Part shown: one piece after another, positions 17,147 to 25,101 of the stretch | How positions within the stretch are numbered: the first letter of the stretch is position 1 | Layout of the letters: every line of letters starts with the position of its first letter | Source: Chryseobacterium sp. 6424 | GTDB lineage: Bacteria; Bacteroidota; Bacteroidia; Flavobacteriales; Weeksellaceae | Direction of reading: 5' to 3' | Assembly (NCBI RefSeq): GCF_003692615.1 | Contig: NZ_CP023540.1 | Location: 62,001-126,000 of the forward strand | DNA: 64,000 nucleotides | The notes under the pieces: generated by a model | What the model saw: only the letters and a program-made list of their open reading frames with translations | What the model was told of the DNA's origin: nothing | The model's database searches: none | Program-made: the position numbers and the translations under genes

Positions 17147-18505
17147 ATGGAACACTACAATGCAGAACAAAAAATTCAGGATTTTATCGCCGAGATAGAA
17201 GCCAGAAACCCTAACGAACCGGAATTTCTTCAGGCAGTGAAAGAAGTTGCAGTTACTGTAATTCCTTTTATCGCCACTAAAAAACAATATGACGGGATGA
17301 AACTCCTAGAGCGTATGGCTGAGCCAGAGCGTACCGTTATTTTCCGCGTGCCTTGGGTAGACGATAAAGGTGAGATTCAGGTAAACCGCGGTTTCAGGAT
17401 TCAGATGAACTCTGCGATCGGGCCTTACAAAGGCGGTATCCGTTTCCATCCTACCGTTAATTTATCTGTACTGAAGTTTCTTGCATTCGAGCAAACATTT
17501 AAAAACTCGCTTACCACATTGCCAATGGGTGGTGGGAAAGGTGGTGCCGACTTCGATCCACAAGGGAAATCTGATATGGAGATCATGCGCTTCTGCCAGG
17601 CTTATATGACAGAGCTTTGCAAACATATCGGCCCAGAAACCGATGTGCCGGCTGGCGACATTGGTGTAGGCGCCCGCGAGATCGGATATCTTTTCGGACA
17701 GTACAAGAAAATACGAAACGAGTTTACCGGCGTACTTACCGGTAAAGGACTAGCATATGGTGGTTCCCTTATCCGTCCGGAAGCTACAGGATATGGCGTA
17801 GTATATTTCGCTGAGCAGATGCTGAAGACGATCGGGCAGGATTTTAAAGGAAAGACAGTCGCCGTATCCGGCTTCGGAAACGTGGCGTGGGGTGTAGTGA
17901 AGAAAGCTACCGAACTTGGTGCTACTGTAGTTACCATTTCAGGGCCAGATGGTTATATTTATGATAAAGACGGCATCAGTGGTGAAAAAATAGACTTCCT
18001 GCTTGAGCTGCGTGCTTCCGGAAATAACAGAGCGGAGGATTATGTTAAAAAATTCCCTTCTGCTGAGTTTCATGCAGACAAGCGCCCATGGGAAGTAACA
18101 TGTGATGTTGCGATTCCAGCAGCTACACAAAACGAACTTTTCCTTGAAGATGCGCAAAAGCTGGTAAATAACGGTGTGATTTGTGTGACTGAAGCGGCCA
18201 ATATGCCATCCACACTTGAAGCGATTAATCACTTCCTGGACAATAAAGTGCTTTTCTCTCCAGGAAAAGCCTCTAACGCCGGTGGTGTAGCCACTTCCGG
18301 TCTTGAGATGACTCAGAATTCAATCCGTCTCAACTGGTCGTCTGAGGAAGTTGATGCACGACTGAAAGAAATCATGATCGGAATCCACAAAGCCTGCCGT
18401 GATTACGGTACAGAGGAGGACGGATATGTAAACTACGTGAAAGGTGCCAACATCGCAGGTTTCGTAAAAGTTGCCGAAGCCATGCTCGCACAAGGTGTCG
18501 TATAA
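17147..18505 (+). CDS. gdhA: NADP-specific glutamate dehydrogenase
   Basis: 452 aa, the length of the hexameric NADP(H) enzymes. It catalyses reductive amination of 2-oxoglutarate to glutamate. The substrate-binding segments are GPYKGGIRFHP and PMGGGKGGADFDP (catalytic lysines), and the Rossmann domain has VSGFGNVAWG. It complements the glutamine synthetase at 35041. It is flanked by a strong promoter, tandem repeats upstream and a clear terminator, so it is expressed alone. Confidence 0.97.
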   Translation: MEHYNAEQKIQDFIAEIEARNPNEPEFLQAVKEVAVTVIPFIATKKQYDGMKLLERMAEPERTVIFRVPWVDDKGEIQVNRGFRIQMNSAIGPYKGGIRFHPTVNLSVLKFLAFEQTFKNSLTTLPMGGGKGGADFDPQGKSDMEIMRFCQAYMTELCKHIGPETDVPAGDIGVGAREIGYLFGQYKKIRNEFTGVLTGKGLAYGGSLIRPEATGYGVVYFAEQMLKTIGQDFKGKTVAVSGFGNVAWGVVKKATELGATVVTISGPDGYIYDKDGISGEKIDFLLELRASGNNRAEDYVKKFPSAEFHADKRPWEVTCDVAIPAATQNELFLEDAQKLVNNGVICVTEAANMPSTLEAINHFLDNKVLFSPGKASNAGGVATSGLEMTQNSIRLNWSSEEVDARLKEIMIGIHKACRDYGTEEDGYVNYVKGANIAGFVKVAEAMLAQGVV

Positions 18506-18510
18506 TATAA

Positions 18511-18534
18511 AGCCGGATTGTCTCCGGCTTTTTT
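18511..18534 (+). terminator. Terminator of gdhA
   Basis: AGCCGGA (18511-18517), 5-nt loop, TCCGGCT (18523-18529), then a T run. It is 6 nt after the stop codon. Confidence 0.9.
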
Positions 18535-18582
18535 AATGATATTCCTGACCCGGGATTTAGGGTAAAAAGTAAAATGAAGGGA

Positions 18583-18612
18583 AAAGCGCTGATATTCAGT
18601 GCTTTTTTATTT
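18583..18612. terminator. Second hairpin between convergent gdhA and the cysteine-cluster gene
   Basis: Ten-bp arms AAAGCGCTGA / TCAGTGCTTT (one G-U) with a 3-nt loop at 18583-18605. A T run follows on the plus strand and a shorter T run on the minus strand, so it may serve both genes. It overlaps the region of the minus-strand gene's stop. Confidence 0.65.
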
Positions 18613-19098
18613 TTTATGAAGCTGTTGCTGCATCTGTTCTACAAATTCGTAGGCTGCCGGACAGATGAGGATGTTCTTAATAGTCAGGTGGTTGATTTGA
18701 TAGATTTTCTTGCGGTCGGTGTGCGGAAATTCGCGACAGGCTTTGGGCCGCACTTCGTAGATGGAGCAGGTGTTATCCGTATTTAAAAACCAGCAGGGCA
18801 GGGTTTGCAATACCTTATCAAGGTCTTCATCTGTACGCAGATATCTTGCCTCGAAATCGGCTGGCTTCATACGCAGTGTTTTTGAAATGCGCTCGATATC
18901 TTTTTCGGTGAACAATGGGCCGGTGGTTTTGCAGCAATTAGCGCATTGCAGACAATCCACACGGTCGAAAACGCGCTCGTGGGCTTCCTGCACGGCATAA
19001 TCGAGGTTTTTAGGCGGTTTCTTTTTCAGGTTTTCGAGAAATTTTTTGTGTTCTTTCTGTTTTAAACCTGCCTGGGTTTTGTAAAACTGCAAATCCAT
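18607..19098 (-). CDS. YkgJ family cysteine-cluster protein
   Basis: 163 aa. The N-terminal lysine-rich region precedes the cluster CLQCANCCKTTGP (about 56-68). A further Cys follows in LQTLPCWFLNTDNTCSIYEVRPKACREFP, giving the CxxCxxCC...C...C...C pattern of the YkgJ/UPF0153 zinc- or iron-binding family. The function of these proteins is not established. Its TATTTTTG box (19103-19110) ends only 5 nt from the ATG, so the message is probably leaderless. Confidence 0.88.
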   Translation of the reverse strand: MDLQFYKTQAGLKQKEHKKFLENLKKKPPKNLDYAVQEAHERVFDRVDCLQCANCCKTTGPLFTEKDIERISKTLRMKPADFEARYLRTDEDLDKVLQTLPCWFLNTDNTCSIYEVRPKACREFPHTDRKKIYQINHLTIKNILICPAAYEFVEQMQQQLHKK

Positions 19099-19102
19099 GG
19101 TG

Positions 19103-19138
19103 CAAAAATAGCGGTTTCTTTATTACCGGTGTTACAAA
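19103..19138 (-). promoter_or_regulatory. Promoter of the cysteine-cluster gene
   Basis: Minus-strand TATTTTTG at 19110-19103, with TTTG at 19138-19135 (24 nt from TTG, slightly long). The predicted start site coincides with the ATG. Confidence 0.5.
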
Positions 19139-19142
19139 TATT

Positions 19143-19238
19143 ACCTGCCCCGCAGCCCCGATAGTAACGGTTACCCCGCAGGGAGGCGGCGGAGCGAAGC
19201 GGAGCCGCCGACCGAGGAGTATGAGTGGATAGCGGGAA
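19143..19238. repeat. Intergenic hairpin repeat, copy B
   Basis: A GC-rich block between two divergent genes. Inner stem GGCGGC (19185-19190) / GCCGCC (19204-19209) encloses a GGAGCGAAGCGGA loop. The left block AGCCCCGATAGTAACGG and right block GGATAGCGGG match, in reverse complement, the end blocks of copy A at 11438-11540, while the stems differ. Confidence 0.6.
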
Positions 19239-19270
19239 TTGTCTGCCCAAAGAAATTAATACTAATTTTG
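19239..19270 (+). promoter_or_regulatory. Promoter of the truncated haemoglobin gene
   Basis: TTG at 19239-19241, 21 nt spacer, TAATTTTG at 19263-19270. The ATG at 19275 falls at the expected start site, which predicts a leaderless mRNA. Confidence 0.65.
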
Positions 19271-19274
19271 TGTC

Positions 19275-19652
19275 ATGAAACAACTGCAAACACGTGAGGA
19301 TATAGAGTTGCTGGTCAACAGATTTTATGAAAAAGTGGCTAAAGATGACACCATCGGTTTCTTTTTCACCCAAATTGCTGAGGTAAAGTGGGAGCATCAT
19401 CTGCCCAAGATGTATGCCTTCTGGGAGTCGCTGCTTTTCGGGCAAGCGTCATATAAGGGAAATCCTATGGCGGTACATTTCCCGATAAATGAATTAAAGG
19501 CAATTGAAAAACATCATTTCGAGCATTGGCTGCGCCTCTGGACTGAAACGGTGCAGGAAAACTTTTGCGGCGAGATAGCCGAAAATGCGGTGTACAAAGC
19601 CACAAATATTGCCAACCTGATGGCTCATAAAATGGCTATGGCGCGCCGGTAA
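19275..19652 (+). CDS. Group III truncated haemoglobin
   Basis: 125 aa, a 2-on-2 globin. The proximal haem ligand is probably His68 in PMAVHFPI, in the position of His72 of the Campylobacter group III protein Ctb. The downstream HHFEHWLRLW helix is typical of the group. These proteins bind O2, NO or peroxide and are linked to nitrosative or oxidative stress, but the function in flavobacteria is not defined. It converges on the antiporter gene 3 nt away. Confidence 0.93.
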   Translation: MKQLQTREDIELLVNRFYEKVAKDDTIGFFFTQIAEVKWEHHLPKMYAFWESLLFGQASYKGNPMAVHFPINELKAIEKHHFEHWLRLWTETVQENFCGEIAENAVYKATNIANLMAHKMAMARR

Positions 19653-19655
19653 TCT

Positions 19656-20732
19656 TTACGGAAATATTACTGTAAAGATATACGCTGCCAAATTCACTAA
19701 AAGTACAGTCCCGTAAAGGTGGTTGGTCTTGCCCCGACTTAATGAAAGCATGACGATGAATATGGATAAAGCCAGCAGAATGGTAGATTTTAGATCAAGT
19801 CCCAATACAAACGGAATGTCGAAAATAATACACATTAAAGCAACTGCTGGAATGGTGAGGCCCACACTTGCCAAGGCAGAGCCCAAGGCAAGATTTATAG
19901 AGGTCTGAATTTGGTTTTTTGCTGCCGCGCGAACCGCCGCAAGACCCTCGGGTAACAAAACGACCGTCGCAATAATTACCCCAACTAATGCACGGGGAGC
20001 TCCAATACTTTCAACAAGATTTTCAATTACTGGTGAAAGTCCTTTCGCAATGAAGATTACTGCGGCCAAACAAATCACTAATAAGACCAGGCTTATAACT
20101 GTCTGAAGATTGCTTGGCGGATCGGCTTCATGGGTAGTCTCGTCTGCCTCTGTTATGATGAAGTAGTTTCGGTGCCGAACTGTTTGAAACATCAGGAACG
20201 CACCATAAATTACCAGACAAGCTAAGGAAACAAATATAAGCTGTGGACTGTTATAGAATGGCCCCGTAACACTGGATGTGTAATTTGGTAATATTAATGT
20301 TAAGACCAGAATGGCTACTAAACTTACCAAATAAGTGGTAGCAGAACTTCTACTAAGGAACTGCTCGCTATATTTACGGCTTCCTACAAGAATACAAACT
20401 CCTAAAATACCGTTTAGGATGAGCATCACGGCCGCAAAAACCGTATCTCGCGCGTAGGTAAGCGCACCTTCGCTGCCAGAAAGCATAAAGGAAATAATAA
20501 GTCCGACTTCTAAAATGGTAATACAAATTGCGAGAATGATGGTACCGTAAGGTTCGCCTACTTTATGAGCCACGACTTCAGCATGATGAACAGCAGAAAG
20601 TACTGTTGCGAACAACAAAATAGCCCCGAGTATATTGGTAATAATGGTGTTATTTAAAAATCCGCCCAAGTAGAATATAGCGGCGATGATGGGGAAGACG
20701 GTATGCCATTGTAGTAGTTTTCTGTATTTCAT
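19656..20732 (-). CDS. chaA: Ca2+/H+ (ChaA-type) antiporter
   Basis: 358 aa with ten or eleven hydrophobic helices, and the two inverted CaCA repeats carrying acidic motifs: AICITILEVGLIISFML in the first half and VVLLPEGLAAVRAA in the second. ChaA proteins exchange Ca2+ (also Na+ or K+) for protons across the inner membrane. The central hydrophilic stretch (about 193-207, with ETTHEAD) is acidic and could be regulatory. It lies 74 nt after the DUF6122 gene on the same strand, so read-through from the hflX operon is possible. Confidence 0.9.
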   Translation of the reverse strand: MKYRKLLQWHTVFPIIAAIFYLGGFLNNTIITNILGAILLFATVLSAVHHAEVVAHKVGEPYGTIILAICITILEVGLIISFMLSGSEGALTYARDTVFAAVMLILNGILGVCILVGSRKYSEQFLSRSSATTYLVSLVAILVLTLILPNYTSSVTGPFYNSPQLIFVSLACLVIYGAFLMFQTVRHRNYFIITEADETTHEADPPSNLQTVISLVLLVICLAAVIFIAKGLSPVIENLVESIGAPRALVGVIIATVVLLPEGLAAVRAAAKNQIQTSINLALGSALASVGLTIPAVALMCIIFDIPFVLGLDLKSTILLALSIFIVMLSLSRGKTNHLYGTVLLVNLAAYIFTVIFP

Positions 20733-20806
20733 AAAATGCGATTTTCACAATAATACAAAAATCATCTTAAAAAAACTATTCTGGCAGGAAGAAATTTATC
20801 TTTTTA

Positions 20807-21139
20807 TCACTTCCAAAGATAATAATTCTGAAAATCAGTTAGCATGTGAAGAAATAATCCGAGTGATACAATTCTGTATTTACCTTTAAGAAATAGTGTA
20901 CCAAGAAAATATAATAAAACCATCGGATACGTATGTAATACATGAAAACCAACACTGCCGCGGTTAGGATCAAAGATAGGATTGGCCAATAAATGATCTG
21001 CATCTACCAACATGGTGCCCAACATCAGCAGATATGCGCGCCGCCAGTTTTCCCTGAAAAAGATGCTGGCGATGAAATAAGGGAAAATAAAATGTAGGAA
21101 ATAATGAACCGATTCTCGGAGATAGAACAGCTGTTCCAT
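20807..21139 (-). CDS. DUF6122 family small membrane protein
   Basis: 110 aa, about four membrane helices. Conserved polar residues sit inside hydrophobic stretches (HYFLHFIFPYFIA, MLVDADHLLANPIFDP, HVLHTYP, LFLHMLTDF); the repeated His and Asp residues resemble the metal-site pattern of membrane-bound YdjM/DUF457-like hydrolases. It overlaps the alkD stop by one base (TAATG), so it is translated with AlkD. Function unknown. Confidence 0.85.
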   Translation of the reverse strand: MEQLFYLRESVHYFLHFIFPYFIASIFFRENWRRAYLLMLGTMLVDADHLLANPIFDPNRGSVGFHVLHTYPMVLLYFLGTLFLKGKYRIVSLGLFLHMLTDFQNYYLWK

Positions 21140-21855
21140 TAAAAATTTCCTTTTAAAAATTTTTGCCTCAGTTCATCATCAAATCTTTCAATCGCATACC
21201 GAAGCGTGGTGCGTGGCATGTGTTGATAATGTTCTTTCAGGAAATCAATAAGTTCGTGCTGGTTTTTTTTGCCCATTTCGCGCAACAGCCATCCGTTTGC
21301 TTTATGCATCAGGTCGTGTGGGTGCTGTAAATTATTAGTAACTAGCTCTTTAACTAATGGAAAAGAATTCTTTTTGATATGATACATTGTAGAGACTACC
21401 GCTATTCTTTTACTCCAAAGATGGTCTTCATGAGCCAACTTCCTTAGAATATCATCTTCATGGTTTTCATAGCAATATCTACCCAAAATCTTATAGCAGG
21501 AGTTATCTACCAAATCCCAATTATTAATGAATTTTTTGTGCGTAAGATAAAACTGTATAATTTCTTCCTGATTCTGCAGATCAATTGTTTTTTCAAACTT
21601 TTCCACCAGTATCAGTAAAGCAGTAAGCCGGTGTTCATGTATTTCTGAAGATAAAAGAAGCCCCAGTTCTGGCAAAGTGATTTTATCAGAAAACTGTTTT
21701 ACAACTTTTCGCTGATGGGGTACCGTTACCCCAATAAACTGGTCGCCTTCCGCATATTGGCCGGGACCACATTTAAAGAATCGTGGGAGATAAGCGGCTT
21801 TTTCAGGTTCGGCTAAAGCACCCAACGCAGTTTTTATCTCATGCACAGTACTCAT
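21139..21855 (-). CDS. DNA alkylation repair protein (AlkD-like HEAT-repeat glycosylase)
   Basis: 238 aa built of helical pairs, as in AlkC/AlkD. Diagnostic segments are GQYAEGDQFIGVTVPHQRKV near the N-terminus, the EIHEHRLTALLIL helix, NNWDLVDNSCYKILG with the conserved Trp-Asp and a WLLREMGKK helix. AlkD removes bulky N3/N7-alkylated purines without base flipping. It sits 2 nt after hflX and overlaps the DUF6122 gene, forming an operon. Confidence 0.93.
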   Translation of the reverse strand: MSTVHEIKTALGALAEPEKAAYLPRFFKCGPGQYAEGDQFIGVTVPHQRKVVKQFSDKITLPELGLLLSSEIHEHRLTALLILVEKFEKTIDLQNQEEIIQFYLTHKKFINNWDLVDNSCYKILGRYCYENHEDDILRKLAHEDHLWSKRIAVVSTMYHIKKNSFPLVKELVTNNLQHPHDLMHKANGWLLREMGKKNQHELIDFLKEHYQHMPRTTLRYAIERFDDELRQKFLKGNF

Positions 21856-21857
21856 CT

Positions 21858-23069
21858 TTACTCAGGGTCATTATCGTAATATTCGAACAGAAAATCGTTA
21901 TAAGGAAATCTGGAGATGTGAATTTTGAGGACTTCATCATAAATGAGTTTCTTCATTTCCTCGAAATTTTCTTTTTTAAGCGCAGAAATAAATACAGTCG
22001 GATATTTAGATTTTGACATCCATGTCTTCTTCCATTCATCAAGAGAGATGTTTTCACGCGTTTCTGGCGTAAGGTCATCCTCAGCCTTTTTCACATAGGT
22101 GAACCCGTCTATTTTATTGAATATCATGATCATGGGCTTCTGATGTGCGTTGATCTCCATCAGAATTTGGTTAACCGACTCGATATGATCCTCAAAACTT
22201 TCATGCGAAATATCCACCACATGTATCAATAAATCTGCCTCGCGTACCTCATCGAGGGTTGATTTAAAACTTTCTACCAACTGTGTCGGCAATTTTCGGA
22301 TAAAACCCACGGTATCAGTAAGCAAGAATGGCAAATTACCGATGACTACTTTTCGAACGGTGGTATCAAGTGTAGCGAAAAGTTTGTTCTCCGCGAATAC
22401 CTCAGATTTTGAGATGGCGTTCATCAGTGTAGATTTACCCACGTTGGTATAGCCAACCAGCGCCGCACGAACTACTTTGCCGCGGTTATTGCGTTGGGTA
22501 GCCATTTGGCGGTCGATGGTCTTCAGTTTCTCTTTTAGCAGGGAAATTCTGTCACGGATGATTCGGCGGTCGGTTTCGATTTCTGTTTCACCGGGTCCGC
22601 GCATACCGATACCCCCTTTTTGCCGTTCGAGGTGGGTCCACATTCGGGTAAGCCTTGGGAGTAAATACTGGTATTGTGCAAGTTCCACCTGTGTTCTGGC
22701 GTATGATGTTTGTGCACGTTGAGCAAAGATATCCAGAATCAGGTTGGTGCGGTCGAGGATTTTAACCTCTATCTCACGTTCAAGATTTTTTAATTGGGAA
22801 GGCGAAAGTTCATCATCGAAAATCACTGTACCGATATTGTTTTCCTTTACGAAATCGCGTACTTCCTGGGCTTTTCCGCTTCCGATAAATGTTTTGGGAT
22901 CGGGTTGGGTGAGTTTTTGGGTGAAACGTTTCACTACAGTTGCGCCGGCCGTGAGCGCCAGAAACTCAAGTTCGTCAAGGTACTCGGTGAGTTTGTCTTC
23001 GTCCTGATTTTGGGTAACGACACCGACTAATACGGCGTCTTCATATAAATGTTCTTTGTTTTCGAGCAT
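21858..23069 (-). CDS. hflX: GTPase HflX
   Basis: 403 aa. It is a ribosome-splitting GTPase of the OBG-HflX group. The N-terminal HflX domain (about 10-195, with ARTQVELAQYQYLLPRL and the GGIGMRGPGETEIE glycine-rich linker) precedes the G domain: G1 GYTNVGKSTL, G3 DTVGFIRKLP, G4 NKID. It is the first gene of hflX-alkD-DUF6122, with a TAATTTTG box upstream. Confidence 0.96.
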   Translation of the reverse strand: MLENKEHLYEDAVLVGVVTQNQDEDKLTEYLDELEFLALTAGATVVKRFTQKLTQPDPKTFIGSGKAQEVRDFVKENNIGTVIFDDELSPSQLKNLEREIEVKILDRTNLILDIFAQRAQTSYARTQVELAQYQYLLPRLTRMWTHLERQKGGIGMRGPGETEIETDRRIIRDRISLLKEKLKTIDRQMATQRNNRGKVVRAALVGYTNVGKSTLMNAISKSEVFAENKLFATLDTTVRKVVIGNLPFLLTDTVGFIRKLPTQLVESFKSTLDEVREADLLIHVVDISHESFEDHIESVNQILMEINAHQKPMIMIFNKIDGFTYVKKAEDDLTPETRENISLDEWKKTWMSKSKYPTVFISALKKENFEEMKKLIYDEVLKIHISRFPYNDFLFEYYDNDPE

Positions 23070-23094
23070 AGTGTATTTTTTCGCTGGGGTTAGA

Positions 23095-23102
23095 CAAAAT
23101 TA
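23095..23102 (-). promoter_or_regulatory. Promoter -7 box of hflX operon
   Basis: TAATTTTG on the minus strand, overlapping the stop codon of the SemiSWEET gene, leader about 22 nt. No clear TTG upstream. Confidence 0.4.
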
Positions 23103-23369
23103 GGTTTTTTCTCCGTTATAAATGAGTTTACAGATGATAAGAATAGTCGTCGCGATCACTGCGATGCTGTTGGTGACCATCATAGAAATGTGCTCTTGTA
23201 TGATCCCGTACCAAAGCCATAAGCCAGAGCTTACCACGCCGATGATGCATGTTACCAATGAGATCTCCACAGCAGATTTCTCTTTTAATATCTTGATAAT
23301 CTGTGGGATGAAGAGTGAAGAGGAAAGCCCACCGGCGATAAAACCTATAATTTCGGGATTGATGTCCAT
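23100..23369 (-). CDS. SemiSWEET family sugar transporter
   Basis: 89 aa with three membrane helices, the size of bacterial SemiSWEETs that work as dimers. The PQ-loop motif is FIPQIIKI in helix 1, and helix 3 has the conserved Asn in MVTNSIAVIAT. Such proteins carry mono- or disaccharides passively across the inner membrane; the substrate cannot be told. It lies upstream of hflX on the same strand. Confidence 0.92.
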   Translation of the reverse strand: MDINPEIIGFIAGGLSSSLFIPQIIKILKEKSAVEISLVTCIIGVVSSGLWLWYGIIQEHISMMVTNSIAVIATTILIICKLIYNGEKT

Positions 23370-23415
23370 TGATTTTTTTAAAGGGTTTTATTCCATTTTT
23401 ATGCCGTGATTCATT

Positions 23416-23423
23416 TACCTTTG
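23416..23423 (+). promoter_or_regulatory. Promoter -7 box of the GNAT gene
   Basis: TACCTTTG, leader about 14 nt to the ATG at 23441. It lies inside the in-frame extension beginning at 23369, which argues against that earlier start. Confidence 0.5.
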
Positions 23424-23440
23424 ATCATAAAATAAGGTTG

Positions 23441-23983
23441 ATGAGTATAGAAATAATATCAAATTCATTAGAAACTGAACGTCTGAACTTAAAACTTGTG
23501 GATATAGAAGATGCCGGGTTTATTTATGATTTGTATAATCAGCCAAGGTTCTTACAGTTCATAGGGGATAGAAAGATACGTTCCGTACAGGATGCGGCAC
23601 GGTATATCATAGAAAAATTCCGGCCGCAGATTGAAAGTTTAGGCTATGGTAATTATGTCGTCATCCGGAAAGAAGATGGTACGAAACTGGGCTCTGTAGG
23701 CGTATTTACAAGGGATGGGCTGAATGTTCAGGATATTGGGTTCGCAGTGTTGCCACAGTTTGAAGGTTTTGGCTATTTTACTGAAGCGGCCATGAAGGTT
23801 TTAGAAGTGATACATGCTCAGTTTGGGGTATCAAAAGTTTCTGGGATTACGGCTTTAGATCATTACGCCTTACAAAATGTTTTACAAAAGCTTGGGTTGA
23901 AATATATTAAATTAATCCGACTGTCTGGTGAAGATGAAGATTTGATGTATTTTGAAGGATTGGTGCAGCATTGTATTCAATAA
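23441..23983 (+). CDS. GNAT family N-acetyltransferase (RimJ/RimL type)
   Basis: 180 aa from ATG 23441. An open frame reaches back to 23369, but the promoter box inside that stretch and the sequence MSIEIISNSLETERLNLK, a typical RimL-like opening, favour the shorter form. Acetyl-CoA binding is suggested by the LPQFEGFGYFTEAAMKVL segment (an imperfect Q/RxxGxG/A loop), and GITALDHYALQNVLQKLGL is the usual RimJ/RimL C-terminal motif. The substrate is unknown. Confidence 0.88.
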   Translation: MSIEIISNSLETERLNLKLVDIEDAGFIYDLYNQPRFLQFIGDRKIRSVQDAARYIIEKFRPQIESLGYGNYVVIRKEDGTKLGSVGVFTRDGLNVQDIGFAVLPQFEGFGYFTEAAMKVLEVIHAQFGVSKVSGITALDHYALQNVLQKLGLKYIKLIRLSGEDEDLMYFEGLVQHCIQ

Positions 23984-23984
23984 A

Positions 23985-24007
23985 AAAGGAAGCCTGCTGC
24001 TTCCTTT
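23985..24007. terminator. Bidirectional terminator between the GNAT gene and hemE
   Basis: AAAGGAAGC (23985-23993) / GCTTCCTTT (23999-24007), 5-nt loop. On the minus strand a six-T run follows. It sits between two convergent genes and can stop both. Confidence 0.8.
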
Positions 24008-24025
24008 ATATTAATTAATGTAACT

Positions 24026-24054
24026 CTTTGGCGCTCGCTTCGCTCGTGCCAAAG
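24026..24054. repeat. REP-like hairpin after hemE
   Basis: CTTTGGC / GCCAAAG arms (24026-24032, 24048-24054) enclose GCTCGCTTCGCTCGT. The inner motif GAGCGAAGCG (minus strand) also occurs in copy B at 19191-19200. It is 7 nt beyond the hemE stop. Confidence 0.4.
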
Positions 24055-24060
24055 TAACAT

Positions 24061-25083
24061 TTACTCCTTCCAGTCAACTACCGCACGGATGAACGCCTCG
24101 GCGTTTTCAAGCGGGATATCGGGCAGGATCCCGTGGCCTAAATTTACAATATAGCGGTCTTTCCCGAAGCGGTTGATCATTTCTGTTACCATTTTTTTTA
24201 TAGTTTCTGGCGAAGAATATAGCCTTGAGGGATCGAAATTCCCCTGGAGGGTTTTATCGGCTGTTAATTGGCGGGCGTGTTCGGGCCGGATTGTCCAGTC
24301 TACACCGAGCGCAGAAGCTTTTGAAGCTGCCATTTCTTCCAGGGCAAACCAGCAGCCTTTACCAAATACCACCACGTGCGTCAGTGGGCTCAATGCCTGT
24401 ACAATTTGGTTGATATAAGGCCAGGAAAACTCCTGATAATCATAAGGGGAAAGCATGCCGCCCCAAGAATCGAATACCTGTACAGCAGAAACGCCTTTCT
24501 CAACTTTACGTTTAAGGTAGGCGATCGTGGTATCGGTAATTTTCTGTAGCAGCAGATGCGCGGCTTCAGGGTGTTGGAAGCAGAAACGTTTGGCTACATC
24601 AAAAGCTTTCGAGCCCTTGCCTTCCACACAATAGCAAAGGATCGTCCAAGGTGAGCCAGCAAAACCGATGAGTGGGATGTTGTTATCAAGTTTCTGAAGT
24701 GTGAGCTCGATGGCGTCGAATACATAACCCAAAGTATCATTAACATCCGGAACCTCTATGTTCTGTACCTGTTCCAAAGTGCGGACCGGCTTTTCAAGCC
24801 ACGGGCCAACACCTTCGCGCATTTCAAAATTAAGGCCCATCGCTTGCGGAACTACCAGAATGTCAGAGAATAATATGGCTGCATCTAAAGGATATCTTCG
24901 GATCGGCATCATGGTAATCTCCGCGGCAAGTTCTGGTGTTTGGCAACGGGTGAAAAAATCATATTCATCGCGAAGCGCACGGAATTCCGGCAGAAATCTC
25001 CCTGCCTGTCTCATCATCCAAACAGGTGGCCTTTCTACAGTTTCGCCTCTTAATGCTTTTAAATAAAGGTCATTTTTAATCAT
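24061..25083 (-). CDS. hemE: Uroporphyrinogen decarboxylase
   Basis: 340 aa. It converts uroporphyrinogen III to coproporphyrinogen III. The N-terminal substrate loop [16 protein letters not shown], the signature [12 protein letters not shown] (around residue 145) and the C-terminal [11 protein letters not shown] are all intact. It is the last gene of the minus-strand hemA-hemC-hemD-hemE operon, 18 nt after hemD, and is followed by a REP-like hairpin and a terminator. Confidence 0.97.
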   Translation of the reverse strand: MIKNDLYLKALRGETVERPPVWMMRQAGRFLPEFRALRDEYDFFTRCQTPELAAEITMMPIRRYPLDAAILFSDILVVPQAMGLNFEMREGVGPWLEKPVRTLEQVQNIEVPDVNDTLGYVFDAIELTLQKLDNNIPLIGFAGSPWTILCYCVEGKGSKAFDVAKRFCFQHPEAAHLLLQKITDTTIAYLKRKVEKGVSAVQVFDSWGGMLSPYDYQEFSWPYINQIVQALSPLTHVVVFGKGCWFALEEMAASKASALGVDWTIRPEHARQLTADKTLQGNFDPSRLYSSPETIKKMVTEMINRFGKDRYIVNLGHGILPDIPLENAEAFIRAVVDWKE

Positions 25084-25101
25084 ATCTAAATTTTTAGCCA
25101 G

